Assembly (NCBI GenBank): GCA_007570785.1
Contig: ML661885.1
Location: forward strand, 18,737,907-18,801,906
Direction of reading: 5' to 3'
DNA length: 64,000 nucleotides
Origin: Antilocapra americana
Lineage: Eukaryota; Chordata; Mammalia; Artiodactyla; Antilocapridae
Shown: one piece after another, positions 35,394 through 46,394 of the stretch
Numbering within the stretch: position 1 is the stretch's first letter
Layout: every line of letters begins with the position of its first letter
Translations under genes and position numbers: made by a program
The notes under the pieces: generated by a model
Seen by the model: only the letters and a program-made list of their open reading frames with translations
The model's database searches: none
Told to the model about the DNA's origin: nothing

Positions 35394-35825
35394 TTTGTAG
35401 TATAGCCTAAAGTCAGGTAGGTTGATTCCTCCAGTTCCATTCTTCTTTCTCAAGATTGCTTTAGCTATATGAGGTTTTTTGTATTTCCATACAAATTGTG
35501 AAATTATTTGTTCTAATTCTCTGAAAAAGACCTCTGGTAGCTTGATAGGAATTGCACTGAATCTATAGATTGCTTTGGGTAGTATACTCATTTTCACTAT
35601 ATTGATTCTTCCAATCCACAAACACGGCACATTTCTCCATCTATTTGTGTCCTCTTTGATTTCTTTCATCAGTGTTTTATAGTTTTCTATATATAAGTGT
35701 TTTGTTTCTTTAGGTAGAAATATTCATAAGTATTTTATTCTTTTTGTTTCGATGGTGAATGGAATTGTTTCCTTAATTTCTCTTTCTGTTTTCTCATTGT
35801 TAGTGTATAGGAATGCCAGGAATTT
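35394..35825 (-). mobile_element. Young L1, inverted 5' segment
   Basis: The minus strand reads part of L1 ORF2 downstream of the reverse transcriptase: [20 protein letters not shown], then [20 protein letters not shown], then a [13 protein letters not shown] end that stops exactly at the flanking target duplication. It belongs to the same insertion as 35826-36523, which points the other way. Confidence 0.9.
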
Positions 35826-36523
35826 TTGTGCAAACTTGTACAGCCACTATGGAAAACAGTGTGGAGATTCCTTAAAAAACTGCAAATAGACCTGCCATAT
35901 GACCCAGCAATCCCACTGCTGGGCATACACACCGAGGAAACCAGAATTTAAAGAGACACGTGTACCCCAATGTTCATCGCTGCATTGTTTACAATAGCCA
36001 GGACATGGAAGCAACCTAGATGCCCATCAACTGACGAATGGATAAGAAAAGTACATATACACAATGGAATATTACTCAGCATTAAAAAAAAATTCATTTG
36101 AATCAGTTCTACTCAGGTGGACGGAACTGGAGCCTATTATCCAGAGTGAAGTAAGCCAGAAGGAAAAACAACAATACAGTATACTAATGCATATATATGG
36201 AATTTAGAAAGATGGCAGCGAGAACCCAACATGCGAGACAGCAAAAGGAACGCAGATGTATAGAACAGACTCGTGGACTCTGTGGATGAGGGCAAGGGTG
36301 GGATGATATAGGAGAATGGCATTGAAACATGTTAATTATCATATGTGAAGTCAATCGACAGCCCATGGTTGATGCTCGGGCCTGGTGCACCGAGATTTCC
36401 CAGGGGGAGGGAATCGGGAGGGAGGAGGGAGGGGGGTTCTGCAGGGGGAGCATATGTAAATCCATGGCAGTTTCATGTCATTGTATGGCAAAACCAACAC
36501 AATAAAATAAAGAAAATTGAAAA
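35826..36523 (+). mobile_element. Young L1, 3' segment with tail
   Basis: Begins inside the ORF2 C-terminal region ('ccactatggaaaacagtgtg'), passes the stop into the 3' UTR with its G-rich purine tract at about 36403-36436 and 'gttctgcagggggagcatat', and ends in AATAAAATAAAG plus an A tail. The whole L1 (both segments) is flanked by a 14-bp duplication, AAAAACTAGTAGGA, at 35380-35393 and 36524-36537. Confidence 0.95.
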
Positions 36524-36537
36524 AAAAACTAGTAGGA

Positions 36538-37639
36538 GAATAATACTTCTTTAAATAAAATGATATGCATATCTCAAGCCCATTTCTAGAATTGTTCTTG
36601 GTGATGAAACACTTCAAGCTTCCTCCCTGAAGTCAGAAATAAGTCAGGTGTCTGTTGCTTTCCCATTATTATTTACTAATTATCTGGAAATGTTCTAGAC
36701 AATGAAATTAGACATATGGGTGAAATGATGATAAACATTGGAAGAGAAGAGGCAAGATTGTTATTATTTACAAATAATATGATTTTATATATTTGAAAAA
36801 CTCAAGAGCATCAATAGGAAAATGTACTATTAAAGTGAATGGAGGAATCCTATAATGTGACCACAAAATATTAATATATAGAATGGGTTTGATACAACCA
36901 TAAGGAAGAAAATGATATTCCAGTTATAACTACAAATGATAACAAAGTAATAACAAGCTAAACACCTCAGAATAAGTATAACAAGAAATATATAGATGCT
37001 AAATGAAGAATGATATTTGAATAAATGAACACATATACCCTTGATAGCAATATGCAATATTAAACAATGAAATAGTTATTCTAATTAATGTATATATCCA
37101 TTGTAATTCTAATTAAAATTCCAACAGAATAACTCTGAAATTCACTTCTAATAATAAATATATAAGAATAGGCAATATCTTTTAGTATTATTCAAACTTC
37201 TATAATAAATAATATGATGGGAAATAGCATTAGTTAAGCAGCAGAATATTCCTAAGCTCTCACTGACTTAATGGAATAGGAATTTATATGTCATTTAAAT
37301 CAGTCAGTGGAGTTTGCCTTGTTGGAGGTACCTCTTTGTTATTGTTCATGGGTCCAAGCTTCTGTTATCTTGTTGCTCCACCTTTGTTTAAGTCTTTTGG
37401 GTTCTACCTCTTAAGAGTTGCTTCTTTTTTTTTTTTTATATAATCAACAGACTTTTATTATGTACCAACTATCTTTCTCACATCCTGTGAATATTGATAT
37501 CAGTAGAATACATTCCCACTCATAGTAATATTTGTAGGTTGGTGTAGACATAAAAATGAAAGAATGTGAAAAGCACAAAGAGAGCACACAGCTGAGCAGG
37601 TTCATTTCCCCTTGGGGTGTGAAGCATGGCTTCAAAGAG
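36538..37639. other. AT-rich DNA
   Basis: Mostly unique. A T14 run lies near 37425-37437, and the text just after it weakly resembles an L2 end. Confidence 0.35.
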
Positions 37640-37900
37640 TAGACACCTCTGATCCGAGTCAGGGACGTTCATTTACTTTAGCCGTTCATTGGATACCTCC
37701 TCTGTGTCAAGCCTCGTTCCTAGAGGCTCGGGATGCAAAGATTTCTATGCTCAAAATCTGTGTCCTGAAGATGTGTGAGCAGATGAGGAGAACCGACATT
37801 CTAAACAATGCTGTAAAGATACAGCTCACTGCGAGGACATGGCAGAGACGGGGAGAGATGAAGATCAGTAGCGCAGGCTGTAGTTTGGGAAGTTTCTCAG
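37640..37900 (-). mobile_element. L2 LINE fragment, left part
   Basis: 'gttcatttactttagccgtt' with 'atacctcctctgtgtcaagc' and 'tcgggatgcaaagatttc' parallels the reverse-complement L2 3' end. The likely continuation lies beyond 38976. Confidence 0.45.
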
Positions 37901-38542
37901 GTAGAATATGGCTCAGGCTGGCGTTTTAGGAGCATGAGCTGGAGGCAGAGCGTAGATGGTAGGAGCAGACACAGACATGGTACGGCGTGTGTTCAGAAGT
38001 GTCAAACCCGTTTGTCTGTACCCCGGGAGGCAAAGGAAGGTGCCCTTGTTGAGAGGGGTGTTCGACAGGCAGGCAAGAGTCAGGTGGTACAAGGGTCTGA
38101 CCGGCTCCCAGGTCAGGTAGTCGGAGGAGCAGCGGGAGGAGGCGCTGCCTTGCAAGGCAGTCTGGCTGCAGGACGGAGCGGAAGGAATCCATTTGGCCTC
38201 CAACAAAACAAAGAGCTTATATTAGGTAAATTACCTCTTCCAGGGGGACAGATATCTTTTTCATTATTTGTCTCAGGAGAACAATTTGCTTTTGCTGGGA
38301 ATACAGTGTAACCAATCAGCTGTTCCAACAATAATCAATCAGCAGCAGCTTCTTGGGCTCCTGTTAATGAAAAGCGCCTTTCTGTCATGTGTGTAGATGG
38401 CAGTCAGGGCGCAGCCTGTCAGGGCCCGTCGTCGTTTCAGCCGCTCGGCCCGGCCTGTCTCGTGTCCGTGACTTCATCGCCCTTCCTCTGCCGCTGGCTT
38501 GTTCCTCCGCACCCTCCTTGGCCTTCTGTGGTGCTGCTGTTG
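37901..38542 (-). other. GC-richer, promoter-like segment of unknown origin
   Basis: CpG count is raised at about 37960-38190 and 38405-38515 relative to flanks. Read on the minus strand there is a TATA-like AATATAAGC (plus bases 38215-38223) with a CCAATCAG box at 38312-38319 about 95 bp upstream, and open frames of 88-97 residues downstream of it without known relatives. This layout could be a solo LTR, a retrocopy or a genuine small promoter. No family is recognised. Confidence 0.3.
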
Positions 38543-38975
38543 GTTTTTCCAGTAGTCATGTATGGATGTAAGAGTTGGACCATAAAAAAGCTGAATGCCA
38601 AAGAATTCATGCCTTTGAACTGTGGTGTTGGGGAAGACTCTTGAGAGTTCCTTGGACTGCAAGGAGATCCAGTCCGTCTGGAGATTAGTCCTGAATTGGA
38701 AGGACTGATGCTGAAGCTGAAGCTGCAGCTCCAATACTTTGGCCACCTGACGGGGAGAGTTGACTCATTGGAAAAGACCCCGATGCTGGGAAAGACTGAA
38801 GACAGGAGGAGAAGGGGGCGACAGAGGATGAGATGGTTGAATGGCATCATCCGCTCAATGGACATGAGTTTGAGCAGGCTCCAGGAGCTAGTGATGGACA
38901 GGGAAGCCTGGCTTGCTGCAGTCCATGGGGTTGCAAAGAGTCGGACACGACTGAGAGACTGAACTGAACTGATGA
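38543..38975 (+). mobile_element. BovB LINE 3' end
   Basis: Starts in the coding region at 'tttttccagtagtcatgtat' and continues through [23 protein letters not shown] text to the 'gactgaactgaactgatgag' tail. A tandem KLQLQ insertion (six extra bases, 'aagctgcagct') distinguishes it. GCTGTT flanks both sides. Confidence 0.95.
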
Positions 38976-39310
38976 GATGCTGTTCAAAATGCTGGGTGGT
39001 GAGAGTGAGTGAGACGGAAGAGCCCTGCTTTAGTGAGCCTTACTGCCTGCAAGGGCCCAGGAAGAAGAGGGTGCTCGGTAAAGACATAGGAGGATGATTC
39101 CAGAAAGTGACTGATACAGCTTTATAGAAGAGAAAGGACAAGAGGGTGACGGAGTAGGGGTAGAAGCTGAGGGAGCTTCTGCGGGAGCTCCGAGTCTGGG
39201 AAGACCTCTCTGAAGAGCCAGAGGCTGAGCGTGTCGGAGGCAGCCATCTGAGGATTTTGGAGGAAGCTCTCAGGGCAGAGAGACTGGGCAAGGACACAAG
39301 AGTTGCTTCT
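38976..39310 (-). mobile_element. L2 LINE fragment, right part
   Basis: 'tgggaagacctctctgaaga', 'gaggctgagcgtgtcggagg' and 'gctctcagggcagagagact' parallel the reverse-complement L2 block reading 'gaaggcctctctgagg...ggcagagggaacagc'. It is probably the same L2 as 37640-37900. Confidence 0.5.
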
Positions 39311-39637
39311 TGATGTTTTTGCCCATAAGTGTACATGTCTTCTTGGCCAGATCTCAGACATATAGTCTTAATTGTTTGTGGAGCTAAGAAATGAAATCTA
39401 GCTGTTTATACTGGAAGATAATAAAATATATTTTGAATAAGACAGAGCAATCTGGTTTCTTTTATAATCAGAAACCAAAAAGCAGATTCTAAAATACATA
39501 ATGTGTATTATTGTGTCTGTCCTAAAGAAATATTGACGGTCCAAGTAACTAAGGGTATCAGTGCTTTTTAAAATAGAGATTTTCCCTCTTAGATTGAATC
39601 ATATATCATTTTTAAAAATTTTATTCATTTATTAATT
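39311..39637. other. AT-rich unique DNA
   Basis: Nothing recognised. Confidence 0.4.
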
Positions 39638-39930
39638 GCTGCCTGGGCTTCTAGTTGCAGAGATCAGGGGCTTTCTACTTGTGGTATACGGGCCTCCCAC
39701 TGTGGTGGCTTCTGCTGTTGCAGAGCACAGGCTCTAGGGCACACAGGCTTTGGTAGGTCTGGCATGCATGCCCAGTAGCTGTGACTCTTGGGCTCTAGAG
39801 CACAGGCTCAGTAGTTGTGGAGTACAGGCTTAACTGCTCCAAGGGTATGTGGGAGTCTCCTGAATCTGGGATCAAACCCGTGTCTCCTGCATTGGCAGGC
39901 TCTTTGTCACTGAGCCACCAGGGAAACCCC
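39638..39930 (-). mobile_element. CHR-type cetartiodactyl SINE, near full length
   Basis: Reverse-complement order: 'ggcttctgctgttgcagagc', 'acaggctctagggcacacag', 'gtgtctcctgcattggcagg' and the inverted tRNA head 'actgagccaccagggaaac'. Confidence 0.9.
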
Positions 39931-40385
39931 AAACAATGCTATCTTGCAAAGAGAAATTAATTGTTTTTAGCCTTCTAGTGTGTAGAAACATGCTTTATCA
40001 TTTGTGTACAGCTGGGCTAATTGGAGAAGCTAAGTGGGTGGATTTTCTTGTAGTTCTCAGTGCTTCCTACTGTTTAGGAAACAAAACTTCATTGAAAATT
40101 TGTGTGGGCTTTGTGCTTGCTCCTACATCTGGAACATAGAATGAACAAAGCAGATGGGACTCAGTCTGGCAAACGTGTAGTACTGAAGACATCTTGAGAA
40201 CATGGGTGTCTTTCAACAATTATTACAGTCTGTGAACACTGATTTTATGTTGTGTGAGCTATGAGCTTGGAAAATCATATAAGGATGTTACTGAAACATT
40301 TTCTAAGCGTAGCCATTTCAAATTATTTTCATGAAGATCAATTACAATGATATGTGCAAAAGTACTGTTTTATGTAAGAAATATA
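39931..40385. other. Unique DNA
   Basis: Nothing recognised. Confidence 0.4.
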
Positions 40386-40603
40386 GGCTTTCCTGGTGGC
40401 TCAGAGATAAAGAATCTGCCTGCCAGTGCAGGAGTGGTGGGTTCTATCCTTGGTTTCAGAAGATCCTCTAGAGAAGGAATTAGCAACCCACTCCAGTATC
40501 CTTGCCTGGGAAATCCTATAGACAGAGGAACCCGGAGGGCTACAGTACAAGAGGTGGCAAAAGAGTTGGACATAACTTAGCAGCTAAACAACAAAAACAA
40601 AAA
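40386..40603 (+). mobile_element. Bov-tA SINE
   Basis: Plus-strand copy from ggctttcctggtggctc to cagctaaacaacaaaaac. AAGAAAT close to both ends may be its short target duplication. Confidence 0.9.
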
Positions 40604-40639
40604 GAAATGTACAATATGGTAGCTCTTTTAGATCTTTAT

Positions 40640-41160
40640 TCTTTCCTCATTATAAACTGAGCACTTACAGCACCCTGACCCTGTTCAAGAAACGAAGGAT
40701 GGTGGCCTTGATGAAAATGGACCCACTTCCTGCTTTCAAAGAGCTTCTAGTTTAAGGTGGATTGCAAGCAGGGGACATGAAATGAATATATAAACAAGTA
40801 GAAAAGATCATTTCAAATAGTGATGTGTTCCGAGTGACATTAAACAGCCTAATGAGCTGGAGGCTAGAGGGGAGCAAGAATTAACCATAGAGCTGCGTGG
40901 AAGTGAAAGTGAAAGTCGCTCAGTCGTGATCTGCTCATTGAGACTCCATGGACTGTCCATGGAATTCTCCAGGCCAGAATACTGGGGTGGGTAGCCTTTC
41001 CCTTCTCCGGGGGATCTTCTCAACCCAGGAATGGAACCCAGGTCTCCTGCATTGTCAACAGATTCTTTACCTGCTGAGCCACAAGGGAAGCCCTAGAGCT
41101 AGGTAGGCATGGTGTACTTCAGAAGGCAGCGCTTGGGATATCATGAGGGAGGCAAGTTTT
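40640..41160 (-). mobile_element. L2 LINE fragment interrupted by a Bov-tA
   Basis: 'aaactgagcacttacagcac', 'cctgctttcaaagagcttct' and 'gaatatataaacaagtag' are reverse-complement L2 blocks. The element resumes after the SINE at about 41101. Confidence 0.55.
40895..41093 (-). mobile_element. Bov-tA SINE inserted in L2
   Basis: Reverse-complement copy with a gaagtgaaagtgaaagtcgc left end. TAGAGCT at 40888-40894 and 41094-41100 is the target duplication. About ten bases are missing between the 'gtcgtgatctgctc' block and 'catggactg'. Confidence 0.9.
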
Positions 41161-41367
41161 ACAAAAAAATACACTCAACAAATGTTTGCTGAATGAATGC
41201 ATTTGTCTATTTATTTTTGGTTCCTCTTTAAATTAATTTTACACCATCAAGTAAAATATTTTTAGCAGCTTAAAGAACTCTACATCTGCATACAAATGCT
41301 TTTCCTGGCCTAATGAAGTTATGTGTTTGGACATTAAGCAGGATAATAGTTCAAACTGTCAGCTTAA
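41161..41367. other. Unique DNA
   Basis: Nothing recognised. Confidence 0.4.
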
Positions 41368-41710
41368 AAAAAAAATGAGATATAGTTGCTTTACAATTGT
41401 TTTAGTTTCTTCTGTGTAACAAAGTGAATCATCTGTGTGTTTACATATGTCCCCTCCCTCTTGAACCTCCCCCACCCCCATCATCCCATCCCTCTAGGTC
41501 ACTGCCCTGCACCAAGTTGAGCTCCCAGTGCTTTATAGCCGCTTCCTAATAGTTACCTATTTTACGCATAATAGAGGGTATTCGTCAGTGCTACTCTTGC
41601 AATTCATCCCCCCTCCCCCCCATATCCACATGTCCATACTCTACATCTACATTTCCATTTCTGCCCTGCAAATAGGTTCATCAGTACCGTTTTTCTAGAT
41701 TTCACATATT
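41368..41710 (-). mobile_element. Older artiodactyl L1 3' UTR, minus strand
   Basis: Inverted L1 3' end: A/T tail at 41368, then 'tagttgctttacaattgttt', 'cttctgtgtaacaaagtgaa', 'tcatcccatccctctaggtc' and 'acctattttacgcataat'. Same family as 23345-23600 but opposite strand. Confidence 0.8.
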
Positions 41711-41944
41711 TTAAACGAACTAGACATTTTAAAAGGAAATAGAATTTTGGAAGAAATGTAGCACTTAAAATTAGCTACATTACACAGATGTAAGTGTTAT
41801 GGTTTCACTTTTAACCACTCTCCCCCATCTCTGCTTCCACACTTGCCCTGTTCTCTTTCTTTCCAACATTGTTAGTGTCATTATTCTTGGTTATTTTATC
41901 CATGTAGCTCCTCACCATGCTGGCAATTAAACAGCTATACCTGT

Positions 41945-42055
41945 CTCCTCATCTATAAATTTGGACGAATAATTCCTATCTAGTATCTCAGAGGGCTAGT
42001 AATAATCGATTGTCATGATTTATGTGAAAATACTATGTTATCATAAAACATTATT
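41945..42055 (+). mobile_element. MIR SINE 3' fragment
   Basis: 'ctcctcatctataaatttgg' and 'cagagggctagtaataatcg' follow MIR order; diverged. Confidence 0.45.
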
Positions 42056-43749
42056 TTATATTTTCTAGGCTTATAGACCATTTTAATGCATCAGCGCCAT
42101 CACTTATTAAATGGATATGTTGTTGACCTTCTCCACTGTTTCCTTCATAGGGAAGAAAATAAAAATACTTCTTTAAAACAATGTGTGAATGAATACGAAT
42201 GATAATTCTCACATTTTTGTCCCCTCAGCTGATTATCATCACTTTGTCTGGCTGTATCTTTCATGGAAGTGTTTTAGGAAATTTTGATGATTATCATCCA
42301 CTTCATGAATATGAATTCTTGGGGTTGAAAAGATTACAAAGCAAAGAAAAGCAAATAGAAAAGAAACAAAGCCTATCTTTGTGTGAAGAATTCCCTGATG
42401 GGAGGGGATAAGCTGATCAAAGAGCACCCTAAAATACTGTTCTGTAAATAGCTTACATAACTTGATTTTATAGATAGAACATTCCAGAAGTTGAGTGATA
42501 AGGATCTTGGCTACCCTCAATAGCCCTTTTAAATGTACTGTTGGTTTAGTGTTTAATATACTGTACAGGGCAATTTAGTCAGGTAACATGAAGTTACTTT
42601 TGGTAAGGTTTTTTTGGCAGCGTTAATGGCAACTTTGTTAGGAAAAACTCGTTAATTTCTCAATCCCGCTCTCAATTATACCAGAAATCGCTGATTTTCC
42701 ACCAAAAGCTATTTAAAGAATCACTGGTGAAAGATTCTAGCATGGATGGAGAACTCTTACCCAAAATTAAGTCTTATGTCCAACATTAATATGGATTTAT
42801 TTTAACCAAGGCTCCTTATTTCCTAGGAAATTGGACTGTGCGCATTTCCATTCTTTCCAAGTGGGTGTCAATTTTGGACTTGTAAGCATAAATTCGGGCC
42901 AATTCCTGGATGTGCTGTCTGCAAGGTACCTATGTGTCAACAGCCCTCTGGAAGAGTGGCTCAATTTCCCCCAGAAGAAGCATTCTTTTTAGGGAGAAAA
43001 TTTATGTTGATGATTTTCAAATTATTGGAACTCCTCAGGCAACTTTCCAGCTGGCCAACCCCCATACACTGACTTGAGAAGAAGTGCCAATTTTGGATTT
43101 TTGGCAGTCGCTAGCATGACCTGGTCAACTTCAAGAGGCAGCTCAGGGAAAGATTTCAGCATCCACATTTTAACACAATTACCGGTTTACTTCTGGATGG
43201 AATCCAGCACTTTATTTCTTAGTATTTGAAGCTCAATCTCTTTTTTTTTAGTGTGCAGGAATTTATTTTTTAAAGAAATGCTGTTTATTAGATGGTTAAT
43301 TTTAGAGATCTCTCTTAGAATATGGAAACCATTATACTATGAAAGGAGTGAACATTTCCCAGTTAGTAAATTACATTTTTTGAACTACATTCTTAATTTA
43401 TTTAAAAAAATATAAAAACTGCACTGAAAATGGCAACAATATAGGCACCTACATATTTATCTATAGATTATTTCTGAAACCAAAACATCGTTTGCCTTTT
43501 TTTTAAGAACATAATATTTCTTTATATTCTCAGAATTGGATTAGAAGTTTCAAGCCCCATTCAATTTTTTTAAAAACATTACTAAAATAATAAGCTCTCT
43601 AGACTTTAAGCAGTAATACTAGATGCCAGAGTAAATGGAACTACATGAAAGTTTTAAGTGAATATAAATTAGAAATCTAGCATTCTGTTCATACTTAGTC
43701 AAACAAATGGAACCAAAATGTCATAAATTTTTTAGCTAAGCAAAAACTC
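42056..43749. other. 1.7 kb AT-rich unique DNA
   Basis: No repeat or exon recognised. Confidence 0.4.
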
Positions 43750-43760
43750 CATAAGTTTCT

Positions 43761-44300
43761 TTCTTTCTTTTTTTTTGCATTTATTTATTTTTTGGGTTTT
43801 TTTTTTTTAAATTTTCTTTACTTTATTGTGTTGGTTTCACCATACATTGACATGAATCCGCCATGGATATACATATGTTCCCCCTCCAGAACCCCCCTCC
43901 CTCCTCCCTCCCGACTCCCTCCCCCTGGGAAATCTCGGTGCACCAGCCCGAGCATCAGCCCTGGGCTGGCGATTGATTTCACATATGATAATTAACATGT
44001 TTCAATGCCATTCTCCCATATCCTCCCACCCTTGCCCTCTTCCACAGAGTCCACGAGTCTGTTCTATACATCTGTGTTCCTTTTGCTGTCTTGCATGCAG
44101 GGTTCTCATTACCATCTTTCTAAATTCCATATATATGCGTTAGTATACTGTATTGTTGTTTTTCCTTCTGGCTTACTTCACTCTGGATAATAGGCTCCAG
44201 TTCCGTCCACCTGAGTAGAACTGATTCAAATGAATTTTTTTTTAATGCTGAGTAATATTCCATTGTGTATATGTAATATTCCATTCTTATCCATTCATCA
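43761..44300 (-). mobile_element. Young L1 3' end, minus strand, 5'-truncated
   Basis: Inverted L1: heterogeneous T-rich tail (43761-43810), then the 3' UTR with its C-rich tract (43880-43927), truncated inside the ORF2 end region ('ttatccattcatca'). CATAAGTTTCT at 43750-43760 and 44301-44311 is an 11-bp target duplication. About 540 bp in all, no coding capacity. Confidence 0.95.
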
Positions 44301-44307
44301 CATAAGT

Positions 44308-44385
44308 TTCTAATATATATATTATACATACTATATATCTATAAATATATAATATATAGTATGTATATATACATGTATATTTTCT
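44308..44385. repeat. AT-rich palindromic tract
   Basis: TA-dominated sequence with overlapping palindromes such as ATATATAT and TATACATACTATATA. It begins right at the L1 target duplication. Confidence 0.7.
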
Positions 44386-44540
44386 ACTACACTTGGTAAA
44401 GGCTTGAGAAAGAACAATAACAAAAAAAGAGACTCAGAAACTAGAAAACATAAACTAAATGAAATGGGAGCACTGAATATGAAATACAAAAAATGAAGCA
44501 AACAAGATAAAAGCAAGAGATTATCATACAGTTTAGTTGT

Positions 44541-44650
44541 TTTTAAAAATGGCTGCTCATGAGAATCACGTCTGGAAATTTGGAGAAAAAAATACCTGGG
44601 CATTAGTGTTTTTCAAGAAATTCCAAGATAATTCTAATGTACATTTGGAT
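44541..44650 (+). mobile_element. MER5-type hAT relic, fragment
   Basis: 'gctcatgagaatcacgtctg', 'atacctgggcattagtgttt' and 'attccaagataattctaatg' parallel the MER5A consensus ('agaatcacctgg...gtgattctaatgtg'). Confidence 0.5.
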
Positions 44651-44703
44651 TTTAAAAAGTGATTGGAGGCTTTTCTATTAAATGGAAGTTGTAATAATAT
44701 CAA

Positions 44704-46097
44704 TTCAGTTCAGTGGCTCAGTTCTATCCAACTCTCTGTGACCTCGTGGACTGCAGCATGCCAGGCCTCTCTGTCTATCACCAACTTCCGGAGTTTACTC
44801 AAACTCATGTCCCTCGAGTTCATGATGCCACCCAACCATTTCATCCTCTGTTGTCCCTTTCTCCTCCTACCTTCAATCTTTCCCAGCATCAGGGTCTTTT
44901 CAGATGAGTCGGTGCTTCACATCAGGTGGCCAAAGTATTGGAGTTTCATCTTCAGCATCAGTTCTTCCAATGAATATTCACAATTGATTTTCTGTAGGAT
45001 TGACTGGTTGGATCTCCTTGCTGTCCAAGGGACTCTCAAGAGTCATCTCAAACACAATTCAGAAGCATCAGTTCTTTGGCACTCAGCTTTCTTTATAGTC
45101 CAACTGTCGCATCCATACATGACCACTGGAAAAACCATAGCTTTGACCAGACAGACCTTTGTTGACAAAGTAATGTCTCTGCTTTTTAATATGCTATCTA
45201 GGTTGGTCATAGCTTTTCTTTCAAGGAGAAAGTGTCTTTTAATTTCATGGCTGCAGTCATCATCTGCAGTGATTTTGGAGCCCCCCAAAATAAAATCTAT
45301 CACTGTTTCAATTGTTTGCCCATTTATTTGCCATGAAGTGATGGGACCAGATGCCATGATCTTAGTTTTCTGAATGTTGAGTTTTAAGCCAACTTTTCCA
45401 TGCTCCTTTTTCACTTTCATTAAGAGGTTTTTTATTTCTTCTTCGCTCTCTGCCATAAGGGTGGTATTATCTGCATATCTGAGGTTATTGATATTTCCCC
45501 AGGCAGTCTTGATTCCAGCTTGTGCCTCATCCAGCCCAGCGTTTCACATGTACTCTGCACATAAATTAAATGACCAAGGTGGCAGTATACAGCCTTGATG
45601 TATCCCTTTCCTGATTTGGAACCAGTCTGTTGTTCCATGTCCCTTTCTAACTGTTGCTTCTTGACCGCCTGCAGATTTCTCAGAAGGCAGATAAGGTGAT
45701 CTGGTAGTCCCATTTCTTAAAGAATGTTCCACAGTTTGTTGTGATCTACACAGTCAAAGGCTTTGGCATAGTCAATAAAACAGGAGTAGATTTTTTTCTG
45801 GAACTCTCTTGCTTTTTTGATGATCCAACGGATGCTGGCAATTTGATCTCTGGTTCCTCTGTCTTTTCTAAATCCAGCTTAAACATCTGGAAATTCATGT
45901 TTTACGTATTGTTGAAGGCTGGCTTGGGGAATTTGAACATTACTTTACTAGCATGTGAGATGAGTGCAACTGTGCAGTAGTTTGAACATTCTTTAGCATT
46001 GCCGTTCTTTGGGATTGGAATGAAAACTGACCTTTTCCAGTCCGGTGGCCGCTGCTGAGTGTTCCAAATTTGCTGGCATGTTGAGTGCAGCACTTTA
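44704..46097 (-). mobile_element. BovB LINE, 1.4 kb, degraded reverse transcriptase
   Basis: Runs from the 3' tail at 44704 to upstream of the reverse-transcriptase region. Minus-strand blocks include [20 protein letters not shown] and [20 protein letters not shown]. The catalytic box reads YADN (45466-45477) instead of YADD, and several frameshifts break the frame. It lies 471 bp from another same-strand BovB. Confidence 0.95.
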
Positions 46098-46394
46098 ACA
46101 TATATTACATACTTATATTATCTAATAATATAAACCCTATTATTTTCTAATGACCAATCATGATATTAAAATGAATAATCACAAAATATTTAAAAAATGA
46201 ATAATCACAATTAAAAAAATAATCACAATAGTGAAAGATGTTTATCAGATTTCACAATCAATAGCCAGACAAATGATAAAAGGTAATTACAATTGCAAGC
46301 CATAATGGAAACAAGATAATGTGTAACAATATAAAGTAATTACATACAATCTGATTGGCTAAGTAGAGTGATGTGGGAAGTGGGAGTGCATCCA
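46098..46394. other. AT-rich DNA between BovB and L1
   Basis: Nothing recognised. Confidence 0.35.

Noticed and set aside
44663..45373. Plus-strand open frame of 236 codons, the longest in the window
   Set aside because: It is antisense to the BovB at 44704-46097; similar antisense frames recur at every BovB copy.
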